In this document: positions 1 to 12,566 of the stretch, piece by piece | How positions within the stretch are numbered: the stretch's first letter is position 1 | Layout: every line of letters begins with the position of its first letter | DNA from: Strigamia acuminata | Taxonomy: Eukaryota; Arthropoda; Chilopoda; Geophilomorpha; Linotaeniidae | DNA length: 64,000 nt | Direction: 5' to 3' | Assembly (NCBI GenBank): GCA_949358305.1 | Contig: OX442319.1 | Span: 186,001 to 250,000, forward strand | Program-made: the position numbers and the translations under genes | The notes under the pieces: model-generated | What the model was told of the DNA's origin: nothing | The model's input: the letters and a program-made list of their open reading frames with translations, nothing else | The model's database searches: none

Positions 1-686
1 CGAATTTTTCATCTATTTTCAGTTTTCGACGGATTTTCGTCTCGACGACGTTTATACGACGATTTTCAACGGAAACGAGACGTTTCTCGCTTTATACACC
101 GCGGCGTGTATATAGTATCGACGAATTCACGACGATTTATTTATTTTCAGTGCATTTTTGTGAAGAGCCTCATTTAATGAGAAGAATTTGGATTTTCGAA
201 TCCAAATTAGCGCTTTTAACGGGTTTTTCGAGAAAACCCGCTCGTGCCTTTATCACGAGCTCGCGTGACGTAACGCGAGAGATTCATCGCCTTTTCTCCT
301 TCCCTGTCGTGAAACTTTGTTATTATAAGATATTATTTAAGGCTTTTGGTTGGTTTCCTATTAGAATCGGTGCAGCCCTTCGGACAAGTCTGTCCAAGCT
401 GCATTTGTATTCTAGAGTGAGGCTGAGCCCTGCGCCACCTAGTATTCCCGCGATCCCAGGCGATCTCAAAGGACACTAGGGGGACACTCACTCTAGGTTA
501 TCAGCTGATTGTAGCATCGGCTTCCAATTTGTGGTTTTCCGCCTCGAAAGTGCTTGTGCTTCGGTTAGTGTTTGTGATCGTGACGTCGGATTGTGAAGTG
601 CTACGAGTGTCTTCTACTACGCCCGTACCACTCTCTACGCCTTTGTGTTTTCGCGGTGTGCAAGGTCGAAGGATTTTCACGCCAGG
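1..686 (+). other. copia-1 untranslated leader
   Basis: No gene is visible before the gag start. Like the leaders of copia-2 and copia-3 it is long, with many CGA-rich words and short inverted repeats. Short ORFs here are not conserved between the three elements. The primer-binding site and 5' LTR are not in the window. Confidence 0.6.
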
Positions 687-3600
687 ATGCAGAAATCCGG
701 ATACGCGGAACCATCGGCTGGGAAATGTCCGATGTTAGGAATAAACAACTACGAACAATGGCGTCGTTCCATGTGCATGCTCCTAAAGTCAGAAGGCCTT
801 TGGAGACATGTCACCGAAGAAAAAGAGGCCGAATATTTATTGACATTAACCCCGAAAGAGACTGAGAAATACAAACTGAAGAAAGACAAGGCGTTGGGAC
901 ACATTTATTGTCACGTGAGCGAAGCAAAACGCTCCACACTGGACAACGCCAATACCCCGAAAGAAGCTTGGGACATTTTGTCGAAAATCTTCGCTCCCAG
1001 TTCTCTGGCTCGTCAAGCAGCCATGAGATGGCAATTTTTGGGCTTACACCTCGAGCCAAACGAGGATATGGTCGATTTCGTGAGTCGCGTTAATCTGCAC
1101 GTACGCCAACTACGAGACATGGAAGAAGAAGTGTCAGATAAGCATCATGCTTACCAGTACTTACATCGTTTACCTCCGAAATATGCTCAGGCCACGTTTG
1201 CGATATACAATTGGCCCGTGGCAAATTTTACACCGGACAAAGTATCCGAACAGCTCATATCCGAGTACCTTCGCCTCAAATCCGTAGGACTACATAACGT
1301 GTCATCGTCAGCTCACGCGGCTAATCAAAATCCACAACAATCTCGTCAAGGGTCTCGTCCGCGTCGTCCATTATCGCAGGTCAAATGCTTTAATTGTGAC
1401 GAAATGGGCCACTATGCGAATAAGTGCCCATATCCAAAACGCGACAACCGGAATCAACAACCGGCAGCTTCTTTTCAACGCTCTCGCAGCAAGAGCAAGA
1501 AGCGTGGCAAGAACTCGGCTCCCAAACCCGAGGACAATCGCCCGAGAGGAAGTTCTCATCCGGTTCGCAACGCAGTGTTTTTCGTGAACGCTCCGCCGAT
1601 GATTGAACGTCCCGTTGCCCATCTGATGCAGTCACATGAATGGATAGTCGACTGCGGTGCCACAGACCATGTTTCCCACGTACGGTCGTGGTTTTCCGAT
1701 TTCTCAGACATCGTCCCTTTTGACATCGAGTTGGGACAAGGGAAATCACAAGTGACTGGCCGAGGAAATGTCCTATTGCAGACTCGTGTGGACAATTCTC
1801 ATTGCAATGTGACATTATCGAATGTGCTTTATGCACCCAATTTCGAGGCAAATTTAATCTCCGTCTCAAGGATCGATAAGACTAATCACCATATCCATAC
1901 CTACAACGGGGAGATTAATATTTACAAATCGAACATTACTGAAACAATTCTAAGAGCAAAGGAAAAAGGAGGATTGTATTACCTGGATGGGTTGTGTACA
2001 AATCCAACTGTTGCAGCTACGTCTTCACCGATAATTCAACAACCGCCGGTACAGACATTCGTCACGACGGAAGTTGACTTCGTGAATATTCCAAAGCCGA
2101 AGAAGCAGAAGGCTATGCAACCAAACATCACGGATTTTAGGATTCAAATGCCGCCATTGCCTGCGACTGAGGTGCCAACGTCAATTTCTGTTGCCGCTAA
2201 TCCTTTACCCGTGCCACAATCCTTGCCCATCCACATCAACCCTCCAATCCAATCCTATGCCAACGCTCTTCAGCACATTCCGTCTAGTCCTCCACCTGTT
2301 ACATCTCCTCTTCCTATCCAATCCGCTGGTAACCCTTCTCAATCACAAAAGAAGGTCATTCCAAATCCTGTTCAAACGCCAAAGAAAACCCTTGCCAATC
2401 CTGCCTCTGTGAAAGATGCAACTGGTTTGTGGCACAGTCGCCTTGGCCATTTACACACCAACGCGATGCGATTGTTGGCGAACAACGATCAGGTATATGG
2501 ACTCGAACCCGCGGAAGTATCTCAGGAACTGGCGTGCAATGATTGCCGACTTGCAAAGTCCATAAGGGCTTCTCACAAGCCTGATCTGCATCCTTCAACT
2601 TCAAAGCCACTTGATCTCCTGCACATGGATGTCTGGGGACCAAATCCGGTTCCTTCATTTGGTGGCGCCCGATTCGTTTTTACGGTTATTGATGACGCGA
2701 CGCGATATACATGGATCACGCCTTTAGCCCAGAAGTCCCAAGTCTTCTCATGTTTTAAGGACTTCGTCGCCCGAGTCGAGTGTGTCGCAAACACACAAGT
2801 GAAAGCCATTCGATCTGATAGGGGCGGCGAATTCATGTCCAACGAATTTCTGCAATATCTAAAGGAAAGAGGGATCCAGGGTCAGCGGACTAACCCTTCG
2901 AGCCCTCAGATGAACGGCACAGCCGAAAGGATCAACCGAACGATGGCTGACCATCTCCGGGCTGTTCTTGAAGAAACCAAACTTCCTGCCGGTTTATGGG
3001 CCGAAATCGCTGTCAATTTCGCATACATCAAAAACCGAAGTCCACATTCCCGTTTGAATAACCAAGTGCCATACATACTTTGGCGACAACGTGCCCTTTC
3101 CCTGCGTCATCTGAGAAAAATCGGATCTAAGTGCTGGGTGCACTTCACCGCACCGGGACGCAAAAAGCTCGACCCCCGTGCTTGGGAAGGCTTCCTCGTG
3201 GGATACGCCACTGGCACACGTGGTTATCGAGTATGGAACCCTGTGGACAATAGCGTAACGGAATCAATCCATATACGCATTGATGAACATCAGTCATATC
3301 GGAAGTCGCTTAAAACGCGGAATGGTCATCGTCAAGAGACATTCACAGAACCCGAGGTTGGTCAACAACAACAACGAGTGTCGTTTGACGACACCATTTA
3401 TTTGGATTGGCCAAAAGCCGAATCTGATGGTGATTCATCGAGTGACGATGATGACGATGATAATAATGGGAATGGATCGGTTTCGAAATCGATATCGATT
3501 CCCTGTGTTCGCCTTTCTCCGTTGAGAACGCCTGAACGTCAATTAATAGAGGCGTGTGCACTGGCATTACCAGATTCAGCGAGTATGGGACGATCAATAT

Positions 3601-4803
3601 CGTATCCTATCCTTTATCAAGAGGAAGGCCAAGACACTGATGAAGATGTTGAACAGATCGGCGAAGAGGCAATCCAACCGGATATGCTTGAGCAATCTCA
3701 ATCTCAGCATGTCTCAGCAGAATCACAAGCAAGTTCTCCTGGTCTTTCACCACCTGGTTCACCGTTGCGTTTCGTAACTACACGTAGGAGAGCCGGCCAG
3801 AATATTTTGCACCACACGATGCCTATCTTCGACCAAAGTGCAATGTCTCCGTTACCCCAAGGTGCAACGTTTGTCGAAGCACCCTCGGTCGGCAGAACAT
3901 CTTTCTACTGGCGTTATATCGGTGGTGACACCATTTTCCGTCGATGGGTCCGCGAAGAACATTTACGAAAGGATCAGCGGCCCGATTGTATCGATACTGA
4001 TGTTTACTACTTTCCGGAACCGAATCTACGGCTTAGATCCAGAAAAGAGGTCGAAGAGTTTTGTACCATGAACGACCTTCCATACGATTCGGAACTTTTC
4101 TTTTTCGGAAGCATAGAACATACCATACCTACGATCCGAGCAGTGCGACATGTTGTTCACCTCTGCTGAACCGAACCGTCTTCTTATGCGGAAATTCCGA
4201 AATTTCAGGACGCTCCGAAGTGGCGCGAAGCCATTGACGAAGAATTGGACATTTTCAAGGAAAGGCAGATTTATCAAGAAGTTCCGAGGCCGCCCGACAC
4301 TACAGTCTTAGGCTGTAAATGGATCTTCAAACTGAAGACGGATCTAAGCGGCGAAATAACTCGTTATCGTGCTCGACTTGTCGCACAAGGCTTTCGCCAA
4401 ACCATCGGGGTTGATTACGACGAGGTTTTTAGTCCGGTCGTGAACTTCGTTTTAATCCGACTGTTCTTCTGTCTTCTAGTCGTCCTCAGAGGATGGAAGG
4501 ATGCTCACCTCGACGTCAAAAGTGCATACCTGTATGGGGACCTGAAGCACAAGGTATACATGCGCATCCCCGCAGGTGCAACTTGTTCGAACCCCGCAAA
4601 CGTCTGGCTACTTGTTAAATCCCTCTACGGACTTCACCAATCAGGGAGGGAATGGTACGAAAAGTTGGATGGAACGCTTCGAGCTCTCGGTTTTCGGAAG
4701 ATGCCCGCGTGCAATTGTGTGTACATTTACGGCAATTGTGCCGTTATGTTGGTATACGTCGATGACATCGTACTGTTCTACGCTTCCGACACCGTGTTAA
4801 CCC
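687..4803 (+). pseudogene. copia-1 gag-pol, interrupted
   Basis: One long frame encodes gag with a CCHC zinc knuckle (CFNCDEMGHYANKC, near 1387-1428), aspartic protease (DCGATDH, near 1651), the GAG-pre-integrase HHCC region (near 2430-2570), integrase DDE residues (HMDVWG, IRSDRGGEF, NGTAERINRT, 2620-2940) and reverse transcriptase up to YVDDI near 4758. The ATG at 687 is the first in frame before the gag fold and is taken as the start. A TGA at 4167-4169 is the only stop inside the frame: the same frame continues past it into WREAIDEEL and the reverse transcriptase, so it is a simple nonsense mutation. The frame ends where the copia-2 LTR begins at 4804. An acidic, serine-rich linker lies between integrase and reverse transcriptase. 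Confidence 0.85.
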
Positions 4804-5287
4804 TGTTGGGTCAAAGCAGTTTTCATTTCACGTAGTTAACGTCGCACCGTTTCCGGTTAAGTGCGATAAAGGCGGAATTCGTGTCGCATTGTTTAATGTC
4901 CCGAAATCGAGAGCCAACTGCTTTGGATTGTTTCAATACATGCTTGGCATTCCAGTTGGCTCATGTTGCACAATGGATTTCGAGTTGTCGTCTGCTATGA
5001 TTTAGTTTATCTATTATTTCCCCCAGTGCATTATCCAGTGTTAATGCTGGCTTTGAGTTATCTTTACTTTGGTTATGTAAAGAACAAATCAACCTTTCCA
5101 TCAGGATGATTTGTTCTACTTTTAGATCGAGTGCAAATAGCCTCGACACCTGTACATATTCACTTGCTCACCTGTTCTTGCCTGAATAAAGATGGCCGAC
5201 GCGTTTGTGCGGTTTTCAGGCACAAAATGACTTTCGTTTCGTCTCCAGTTTATTTCCCGGCGTTGACAACTTCACTTATCATCGTCA
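4804..5287 (+). repeat. copia-2 5' LTR (484 bp)
   Basis: It begins TGTTGGGTC and ends GTCA, fitting the TG...CA rule. It contains an AATAAA signal at 5185-5190. Its left edge interrupts the copia-1 reverse transcriptase. The match with the 3' copy covers 4804-5182; the remaining 105 bp have no partner because the 3' copy is truncated. Confidence 0.85.
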
Positions 5288-5288
5288 G

Positions 5289-5306
5289 TGGTAGCAGAGG
5301 ATGGTT
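5289..5306 (+). other. Primer-binding site, initiator tRNA-Met
   Basis: TGGTAGCAGAGGATGGTT is the exact complement of the last 18 nt, including CCA, of metazoan initiator tRNA-Met. It lies one base after the 5' LTR, and this position fixes the LTR end. Confidence 0.9.
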
Positions 5307-6383
5307 GATGGCCGAATCGTGAAGTTTTCTAGCGGATTTCATAACGAAATCGACGCCGGACACGTCAATTTGGGCGGAACCGTATCCGCGCTTTGACGCG
5401 ACGAGCGAACGTCGTATTTACGTTCACATCGCCGATTCTGTGTTCCAACGAGTGTTTGGGCGTTGGAAAGGACATTTACGAACAGTAAGCAATTTATTTC
5501 GAATATTAATCGTGTATTTTTGGCTCATTTTAAGCGAAAATGGCCATTCGTCGAGCTTCGCTGCCGACCTTTTCCAAGATGGCGGCCCCCAGTGCGATGC
5601 GAGTTTAAGCAGAGTTTGGGCCGTTTCTTCACGTCGTGGAGTTTTCCAGCGAAGGAAAACACAACGTGGCGACTAATTATCGTCGTGGGAATCGTCTGGA
5701 GCAAGCAGGCATTTATTTCGAGGCGGAATTTTGGCGAAACGAACGAGACGGACATTTTTCGAAGCGAGTTACGTGTGCGTTGCATCGTACAAGACGAGCA
5801 CGCGCAAACGACGTTTATTGTCGGGATCAAGAGCCACTATTTGCACGTACGAGTGCAATAGTGAAGACCAGGAAGTTGGTGGAACCAGAATACACGCTAA
5901 ATTCGTATTCTGGGCGGGTTAGTGCATACGCGCACGCCCGTTTGCTACGTTGGAGCACCGTACGTCGTCGGTGGATCGCCGTTGGAATTTTGGCGACGAA
6001 TTTCTCCCGCCAACAACGGAAAACAACGTGCCACCTTCACAGCGTATTATTTATTGCATTTTCGGGGTCGAAATTACTTTGTATAAATTTAAGTTTTTGC
6101 TTTTGGGACCTTTTGTTTGTTTGGCACCCTTTAGGCATTCGCCTAGTGTCATCCTATTCTTGGCCAGGCTTGCTCGAAGCAAGGGGGCGATCCCGCGACC
6201 CCAGGTGTGTCGGACGGAAGCCCTTGTAGCGACTGGTCAAGTTAGTTGTGCTCACTTATTGAGCTGCACCCCGGGAAGTAGTGTATATTATTCGCCTTCA
6301 TTTTGGTGGGAAAGCGTATTTGTTTGTGTGCAAAGTGCTACGAATTGTGTGAATTTTGTGTTTTGTGCTACATCTCCTGCAAA
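5307..6383 (+). other. copia-2 untranslated leader with hairpin at 6131-6146
   Basis: About 1.08 kb lies between the primer-binding site and gag. Short ORFs here have no conserved protein content. The block near 6120-6160 (TTTGGCACCCT, hairpin, CATCCTATT) is also present in the copia-3 leader, where the stem differs in sequence but still pairs. In copia-2 the stem is TTAGGC/GCCTAG around an ATTC loop. A second hairpin, CTTGC/GCAAG, lies near 6171-6185. Confidence 0.6.
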
Positions 6384-9300
6384 ATGGCAGTAGCTCCGAG
6401 ATTTGAGAGAGCTCAACTGCGACGGCAGTTTCTAGACTTAAGAATGAACGATAACGAGACAATGCGACAGTTTTTGGACCGTGTGGATCAGAAAGCGGTC
6501 GAGGTTAACGAAGCGGGCCTGGAATTAACTCCAATTTTCGTTATATTCCAATATATGGATGGCGTAGGGCCTGAATACGAGGCCTGCAAGTTGAGAATTG
6601 ATGAATGGCTCCAGGAGAAAATTACCCAAGAGAGGATTCGGCAAGAATTTCTAGACGAATATGACAGATTGCATCCCCCGCCGGTCCAACCGATGGACAC
6701 CTCATCGGACACAGATTTCTCAAGTGGAGATGAACGAGATGAGGACCGTGGATTGGGGGCTTCGTGTGTGCAGCAACCATTGGCACACTACGCAGCAATG
6801 CAATGGAAAATTGTCAAATCACCTAACGTGATGTGTTATAATTGCGGCGGTTCGGGTCATTTCTCGAGAGAATGCCCCTCGCAAAAGAAAACGGGACAGA
6901 ATCCGCAGTCGTCCAACGCTGGACCAACGTCTCAATTTAGAGGACAACCACGTGGGAAAAATCGTGGAAGAGGAGGACGTGGTGGGCGCAAAGCCAATTT
7001 AGTCGACAATTGGATTGACGACCCGGACTCACTCTACATGGAAGTGGAGGAGCCACCGCCTCCTGTATCGTCATTTTTGTCAAATGGCCCAGTAGACACC
7101 GCTTGGTACGTCGATACCGGTGCTACTGACCATTTTGCCTTTTGCAAAGAGTGGTTTGCAAATTTTAAGCCTCTCAATTACACAGTGCAGTTAGGGGAAG
7201 GGACCTCTAAAATAGAAGGGATTGGATCTGTGGAGTTAATTTCCACATATGGCAACAGGAGTAGAGTTGTTACTTTGAACAACGTCTATTATGCTCCGAA
7301 TTTTCGGAAGAATCTTATCTCTCTGGGGCGCACTGATGAGGCTGGCTTACGCACTTACGTTGCAGACGGCAAAATGACTTTATTTCGGAAAAGGATTGAA
7401 GACCCATCGATAACAGCGGTACGACTTAGTAATCGTCTATATAAAGTTAACGGACATGTGTCTGTCACCTCTGTAAATGCAACTGCCATCCCTGCGCAGA
7501 AGGAGGCAGTTGGCATAACTAATTGTGTAAAACAAACTGTATTAACCATGCCTAGAGTTAAGTGTGAACTAACCACTTCTAATGTGCAATCGAATGGGAA
7601 AACGATTGTTGCAACAAATGGCGCAGTGAATAATGCGAGCAATGCGAACAATGCGCGCACGTTTAGTAATGTGGTACAGGGGGTTAATCAGATTGGAGTG
7701 AAACAGACTAAACCTACAGTAGTGGGACCGGTTAAAACAGCTTTAGCAGCTGATAATAACGATAATAATGGGAAGAAATTAGACAATGATAAAGCGATAC
7801 CGATGGATTTTTGGCATGGCAGAATGGGCCACCTAAATTCGAAGGGCATTGTGATGATGCAAAAATCCACAGAAGTTTTTGGCGTTAAATTAAGCAATGA
7901 ATTGGCTTCTCCTTGTGATGCGTGCAATAGGGCCAAGCGGGTTAGAGCAACCTTTTCTCCAATAGCTGAGATCAAGTCCAAGGGAATTTTAGACTTAATT
8001 CATATGGATCTTTGGGGGGCCGCATCATGCAAATCCTTAGGGGGGGCTGAGTATTATCTCATTATTGTGGACGACCACTCCAGATATATGTGGATCAGTT
8101 TTCTAAAGCATAAAAGTGAAACTTTTGCCCATTTTAAAGTATGGCAAGCAGAAGTCGAGCGTGCGACTTCTAGAAAGGTTAAAACGATCCGCACAGATAG
8201 GGGGGGTGAGTTTGTGTCCAAAGAATGGGATAATTACACTAAATCTTGCGGAATCAAGTGTGAACGGACCAACGCCTACAGCCCCGAGATGAATTCGGTC
8301 GCGGAGCGATCGAATCGCACCGTCATAGAGGGGGTGCGAGCTATGGAATTGGAAAATGGGTTTCCACACTTTTTATGGGCTGAGTTGGCAAATACCATTG
8401 TGTATTTGAAAAATAGATACCCTCACTCGAGTTTACAGGGACGGACTCCCTACAATGTATTTTTCGGACGTCGTATGTCGGTGCGACATTTGCGCTGTGT
8501 TGGGTCGAAAGTGTATGTGCACATCCCAGCGCAAACTCGGAAAAGCAAACTAGACAGCAGAGCTTGGTCGGGGGCCCTAATTGGTTATGCAATAACCACA
8601 GCTGGATACAGGATCTGGGACCCACACAAGAACAAAGTCTTTGCATCGAAACATGTGAAAATCGATGAGAATCAATATTGGTACGAGGGAACACAAGCAG
8701 TTCCAAAAGGATTGGGAAGTGTTAAGGCTAAGAGGGGGTTTGGATCTGATGAGTACATTCATCTAATTAGCGAGTCCGAAGCAGAAGAGGAGGAAGTTCC
8801 TCAAAATCCCCCTGTGTCGACAACGCAACAAACTGTTAGACTTCCCACGCCGCAGATTATTCCTGCAACGACGACAGAGCCAGAGGATGAGGCATCTACG
8901 TCTCAACCTGCTCCATTACCCCAATTAGACCCTAATCTACCAGAGGATGTTGCTCACACTGCAGGAGATGCTACTCCAAGTGAAGGCAGTGACGATGATG
9001 CCAGATATGAAGAGGCAGTGGCACAGTCTCCAAATGTAAGGGGCAGGCATACTGGGGCAGTTGGGGGAGTTGAATTACAACAAATTGATATCACGAAATG
9101 GAAACGAGTAGAATATATTAGGAAATCCGGAGCACAAGCCGGACATGTTTTCATTCACTACATTGCGCCAACGGGCACTCGATTTAGAAGTCGAATCGAT
9201 GTAGTGAGGTGGTGTGAGGAAGAAGACTACGAATATGATGCAGGGTTATTCGACTTTAAAGCGAAACCGCGGGCACAAGTTCCTCTACCATTCGCTAGTT

Positions 9301-9464
9301 TTTGTTACTTAAAACAAGGTACCTTAGGAGAAACCATGACTGGTCTCAGCAATGAGGATTGGGGCAAGGAAATGGTTAAGGGGATTTACATCTTCGATCG
9401 GAACAAAGTCTGCGCTGAACATCGCAGACATTATGACCAAGTGGGTTTCCCGCCCACGTCTTGA
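6384..9464 (+). pseudogene. copia-2 gag-protease-integrase remnant, no reverse transcriptase
   Basis: Translation from the ATG at 6384 gives MAV and then jumps to a position equivalent to about residue 110 of copia-3 gag, so the gag N-terminal region is deleted. What follows is intact: CCHC knuckle (CYNCGGSGHFSREC, near 6835), protease with DTGATDH (near 7114), the GAG-pre-integrase region (near 7810-7940), integrase DDE residues (HMDLWG, IRTDRGGEF, NSVAERSNRT) and the linker. At about 9410 the frame passes from IFDRNKV, the start of the reverse transcriptase region, straight into the codons of the RNase H tail, read out of frame to the stop at 9464. The deletion therefore removes nearly all of reverse transcriptase and RNase H. 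Confidence 0.8.
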
Positions 9465-9518
9465 CGCATTATGCGATCACATTTTTGATTGAAATGGATA
9501 ACTGTTTAGAGGGGGTTC

Positions 9519-9897
9519 TGTTGGGTCAAAGCAGTTTTCATTTCACGTAGTTAACGTCGCACCGTTTCCGGTTAAGTGCGATAAAGGCGGAATTCGTGTC
9601 GCATTGTTTAATGTCCCGAAATCGAGAGCCAACTGCTTTGGATTGTTTCAATACATGCTTGGCATTCCAGTTGGCTCATGTTTCACAATGGATTTCGAGT
9701 TGTCGTCTGCTATGATTTAGTTTATCTATTATTTCCCCCAGTGCATTATCCAGTGTTAATGCTGGCTTTGAGTTATCTTTACTTTGGTTATGTAAAGAAC
9801 AAATCAACCTTTCCATCAGGATGATTTGTTCTACTTTTAGATCGAGTGCAAATAGCCTCGACACCTGTACATATTCACTTGCTCACCTGTTCTTGCC
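9519..9897 (+). repeat. copia-2 3' LTR, truncated
   Basis: It matches the first 379 bp of the 5' LTR with one substitution seen (GTTTCACAATGG against GTTGCACAATGG). A polypurine tract (AGAGGGGG, 9508-9515) lies just upstream. The last 105 bp are absent. Confidence 0.85.
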
Positions 9898-10098
9898 ATC
9901 CAGTTTACTTCGAATGACGTGGAGAATTCCAAGACTAAACATATCCGCGTCAAATATCATTGGCTACGAGAGTGGTATACGGCGGGATGTTTCAGTTTAC
10001 ACAAAGTTTCCGGTGAACAGAACATTGCGGACATTTTTACCAAATGGCTCAGTTCTGAGCGTTTGCGATCGTTAATCTCCAAGATCTTCCGACTTTGA
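9898..10098 (+). pseudogene. copia-1 RNase H C-terminal tail
   Basis: This frame contains SKTKHIRVKYH and NIADIFTKWL, hallmarks of the end of copia RNase H, and stops at TGA 10096-10098. It is the continuation of the copia-1 pol frame that breaks at 4803. The segment coding for the rest of reverse transcriptase and most of RNase H is missing. After the stop, 10099-10319 holds no gene, only the region before the 3' LTR. Confidence 0.8.
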
Positions 10099-10319
10099 AC
10101 TTTCACCGTGACTTTCTCGTGACACTCTTTAGTTTTTACCCGACATTGAGGATCATCGAGTTCCAGTGGGAATTTTCGGGCTTTCGTAGCGTTCTTCAAC
10201 AACAGTACCCGGCTCGATGATTCGACTTTATTATTTTCCTTTTTTCGATCTCATGTACACTGTAATTCCAGTATCTGATTGTTATTTTCCCAGATCCTAT
10301 TTCCATCGAAAGGGGGAAT

Positions 10320-10693
10320 TGTTGGTCTAAAATAGCCCAAAGTGTGTCGATGTGATATAGGATCACATTTGTTTTTTTTATTTATTAATTATCCAAGTGT
10401 ATCTGTTGTGATAATTCAATTCTCGGTCTTATTTATGATTATTTATACATTTACCTCATTTTATGTATTTAAGCATGGAGTACCATGCATTTCCTAATTT
10501 TTTGTTTGTGTTTTCACACGCTTTAATTTTATGTAACGCCTAATTCCGACACAGGGTGTCGCTCTTGTATTTTCTTTTTCACCATCCAAGATGGCCACGC
10601 ACAGCGATATGTGCTTTCTCACTTTGTCAACTCTGAAAAGGAGTCATTTTGTAAGTTTTCTATTATTTAATAAATGTTTTATGGTTTTAGACA
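10320..10693 (+). repeat. copia-1 3' LTR (end approximate)
   Basis: It starts TGTTGGTCTA immediately after the purine tract GAAAGGGGGAAT. AT-rich sequence and an AATAAA (near 10670) fit an LTR. The end is placed at GACA near 10693, but without the 5' copy an alternative such as the AGCA near 10712 is possible. Confidence 0.6.
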
Positions 10694-10880
10694 GTAGTCT
10701 TACTTATTAGAGCACCTTTTGTGCTTAGTCAAGCGCATATAAGCGGCCATAAGCCGCGCGCCTTCGTCAGTTGTCTCGTCGCATTTGCGTTCACGTTTGT
10801 ACGAATCGCACGACGCCGTCATTCGCTTCCACGTTCGGTATTCACCGAATTTGCGCCGCTCTCCTCTGCTGCCCTTCATC
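10694..10880. other. Unassigned spacer
   Basis: No gene is seen. A GC-rich hairpin (GCGGC/GCCGC) lies near 10743-10757. Confidence 0.5.
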
Positions 10881-12566
10881 GTCTGCACGACCTCCAAGAC
10901 TGTTTTAGGGTTAATTTGAGTCAAATAATTCATTCTGGGGGTTGTTTTGGGTTTTTTACAAGTGTGTTTTTGTAGTTTTTATTGGTTTCAAACGTTGTCA
11001 ATTCTTTATACAAGTGTAACTTTCATTTCTCTGTATTTTGAGAACTTTGCATTGCAGCAAAGTTCATTTCTTGCCCCTTAATTATTGTGTAATTGTTGGT
11101 TTTGAAGCCCGTTTTTTAACAATAACTTTATTTGAAGTGCCTATTGTTTCAGGCACGTGCTTCCACGTGCCTTTTATTGTTGAGCAATTTCTTGGGCAGT
11201 TGCGCTCCTGTTGCTAGCATTGCCGCGCGTTCTCCGCGCGCGTACTCGCGTTTCGCATCACACACATTCGGATTCGATGGCCTATCGCGGCGGCACATTG
11301 TGTGGCATAGCGCTGCACGTTGCAATTGCTAATGCTACGGTCGACGGCGATTCGCATGCGCTATCCGCTGCATCAAACCCCAAATACCGATAAAAAATCG
11401 CAGAAAACACTAATCCCGACCCAAAAACCGCCAAAATTACCCTCAACACACGCCAACAACCTTCCACCACTTAAATTACACCGGAAAAAAACAATTTCAA
11501 ACCGAAAAATCAACAAAAAAGGCCAAAAAAATATTGCAAACAAAGAGAAAAGATCAATTATCGAGGCAAATCCCCACCACAAAACAACGCATCGCCGGTA
11601 TACACTTAAGCGTACAGTGCACAACACTACTGTTTATTTTCAATGATCCAATAAATAAAATTTGAAACAAAGTTGAGTGGAATTGTACGTTTCTTGTATA
11701 TTAAAGTTTTTATTTTGTTTGTTTACACTTAATTTTTTTTTTCCATCATAGAATGGCGACTCGATACTTTTGTAGCTCGAATTCACTTCGTAAACGTGGT
11801 CGGTGTTCATCACGCGTCAATGCGCTCGTGCAATAGTATAGGCGCGCATACGATTTGATGCGCGCAAAACTTGCAAAACTTGCACGGAATTTGGGCAATT
11901 TTTGACAAATTTCAGCAGATTTTTGCCTGTATTTGACAAATTTCAGAAGATTTTTGCCTATATTTGACAAATTTCAGAAGATTTCCTCAATCCTCAAACA
12001 TTTGCTGAAATTTCTCATAAAATTTCTAAAATTAATTGAAATTTGTCTGAAATTTGTCTGGAATTTGTCAAATATTGTCAAAAATCCGTGGAAATTTGTC
12101 AAATACTGGCAAAAATCCATGTAAATTTGTCAAAAATTGCCATAATTCGGTGCAAATTGTGTTAGATATTGGAAAAATTTATTTTAACGCTTCCAACGCG
12201 CCAGTAAATCGCGCGTGCACACGCATGGATTTTTCGTCATAGTTGGATGCGCGCAAACCTCACGTAACTTGCGCCAAAATTTGGCAATTTTTGACAAATT
12301 TCAGCAGATTTTTGCCAGTATTTGACAAATTTCCACTGATTTTTGACAATATTTGACCCAACAACTGCGCCACGTTCCAGGCGCCGGTTTAGGCATTTTA
12401 GACCCGTTTTAGACCGTTTTAGATGGCGAAAACGTTCTCTCCATCATTTTCTATCCCTGGGTGAGGTTTTCAGCGTTCATGATTGATGAAAAAGCTGTTT
12501 TCTAACTAGCTGTCCCATTGCTAGTTTTGGCGTCAGGTTTTAGCAACCTTCCGATCCGACTCTGTC
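10881..12566 (+). repeat. 1,686-bp tandem repeat, copy 1
   Basis: It begins GTCTGCACGACCTCC. The sequence repeats at exactly +1,686 bp with only a handful of substitutions. The unit contains a 510-bp GC-mixed part, an A-rich stretch, and a 3' part of degenerate 30-bp words (TTTGACAAATTTCAG). Short ORFs are identical between copies simply because the DNA is, and they resemble no protein I recognise. Confidence 0.9.

Larger units (their letters stand above)
4804..9897 (+). mobile_element. Ty1/copia element copia-2, nested in copia-1, internally deleted
   Basis: A 379-bp direct repeat at 4804-5182 and 9519-9897 marks the LTRs; I saw one mismatch between them. The 5' LTR continues to 5287 and is followed after one base by an exact 18-nt primer-binding site for initiator tRNA-Met. 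The 3' LTR stops early at 9897, where copia-1 RNase H sequence resumes, so the last 105 bp of the LTR and about 300 codons of copia-1 were lost together. Inside, gag lacks its N-terminal part and the reverse transcriptase and RNase H are missing. The element could have moved only with enzymes from a relative. Confidence 0.85.
1..10693 (+). mobile_element. Ty1/copia retrotransposon copia-1, 5' end outside window, broken
   Basis: The order gag, protease, integrase, reverse transcriptase, RNase H is that of Ty1/copia. The window opens inside the untranslated leader, so the 5' LTR lies upstream. The coding region runs from 687 to 4803 and stops in the reverse transcriptase, just after the YVDDI motif, where copia-2 has inserted. 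Only the last part of RNase H resumes at 9898. A purine tract (GAAAGGGGG) precedes a 3' LTR beginning TGTTGG at 10320. The copy is dead: nested insertion, loss of several hundred codons at the right junction, and one in-frame stop in pol. The LTR end near 10693 is an estimate. Confidence 0.85.
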
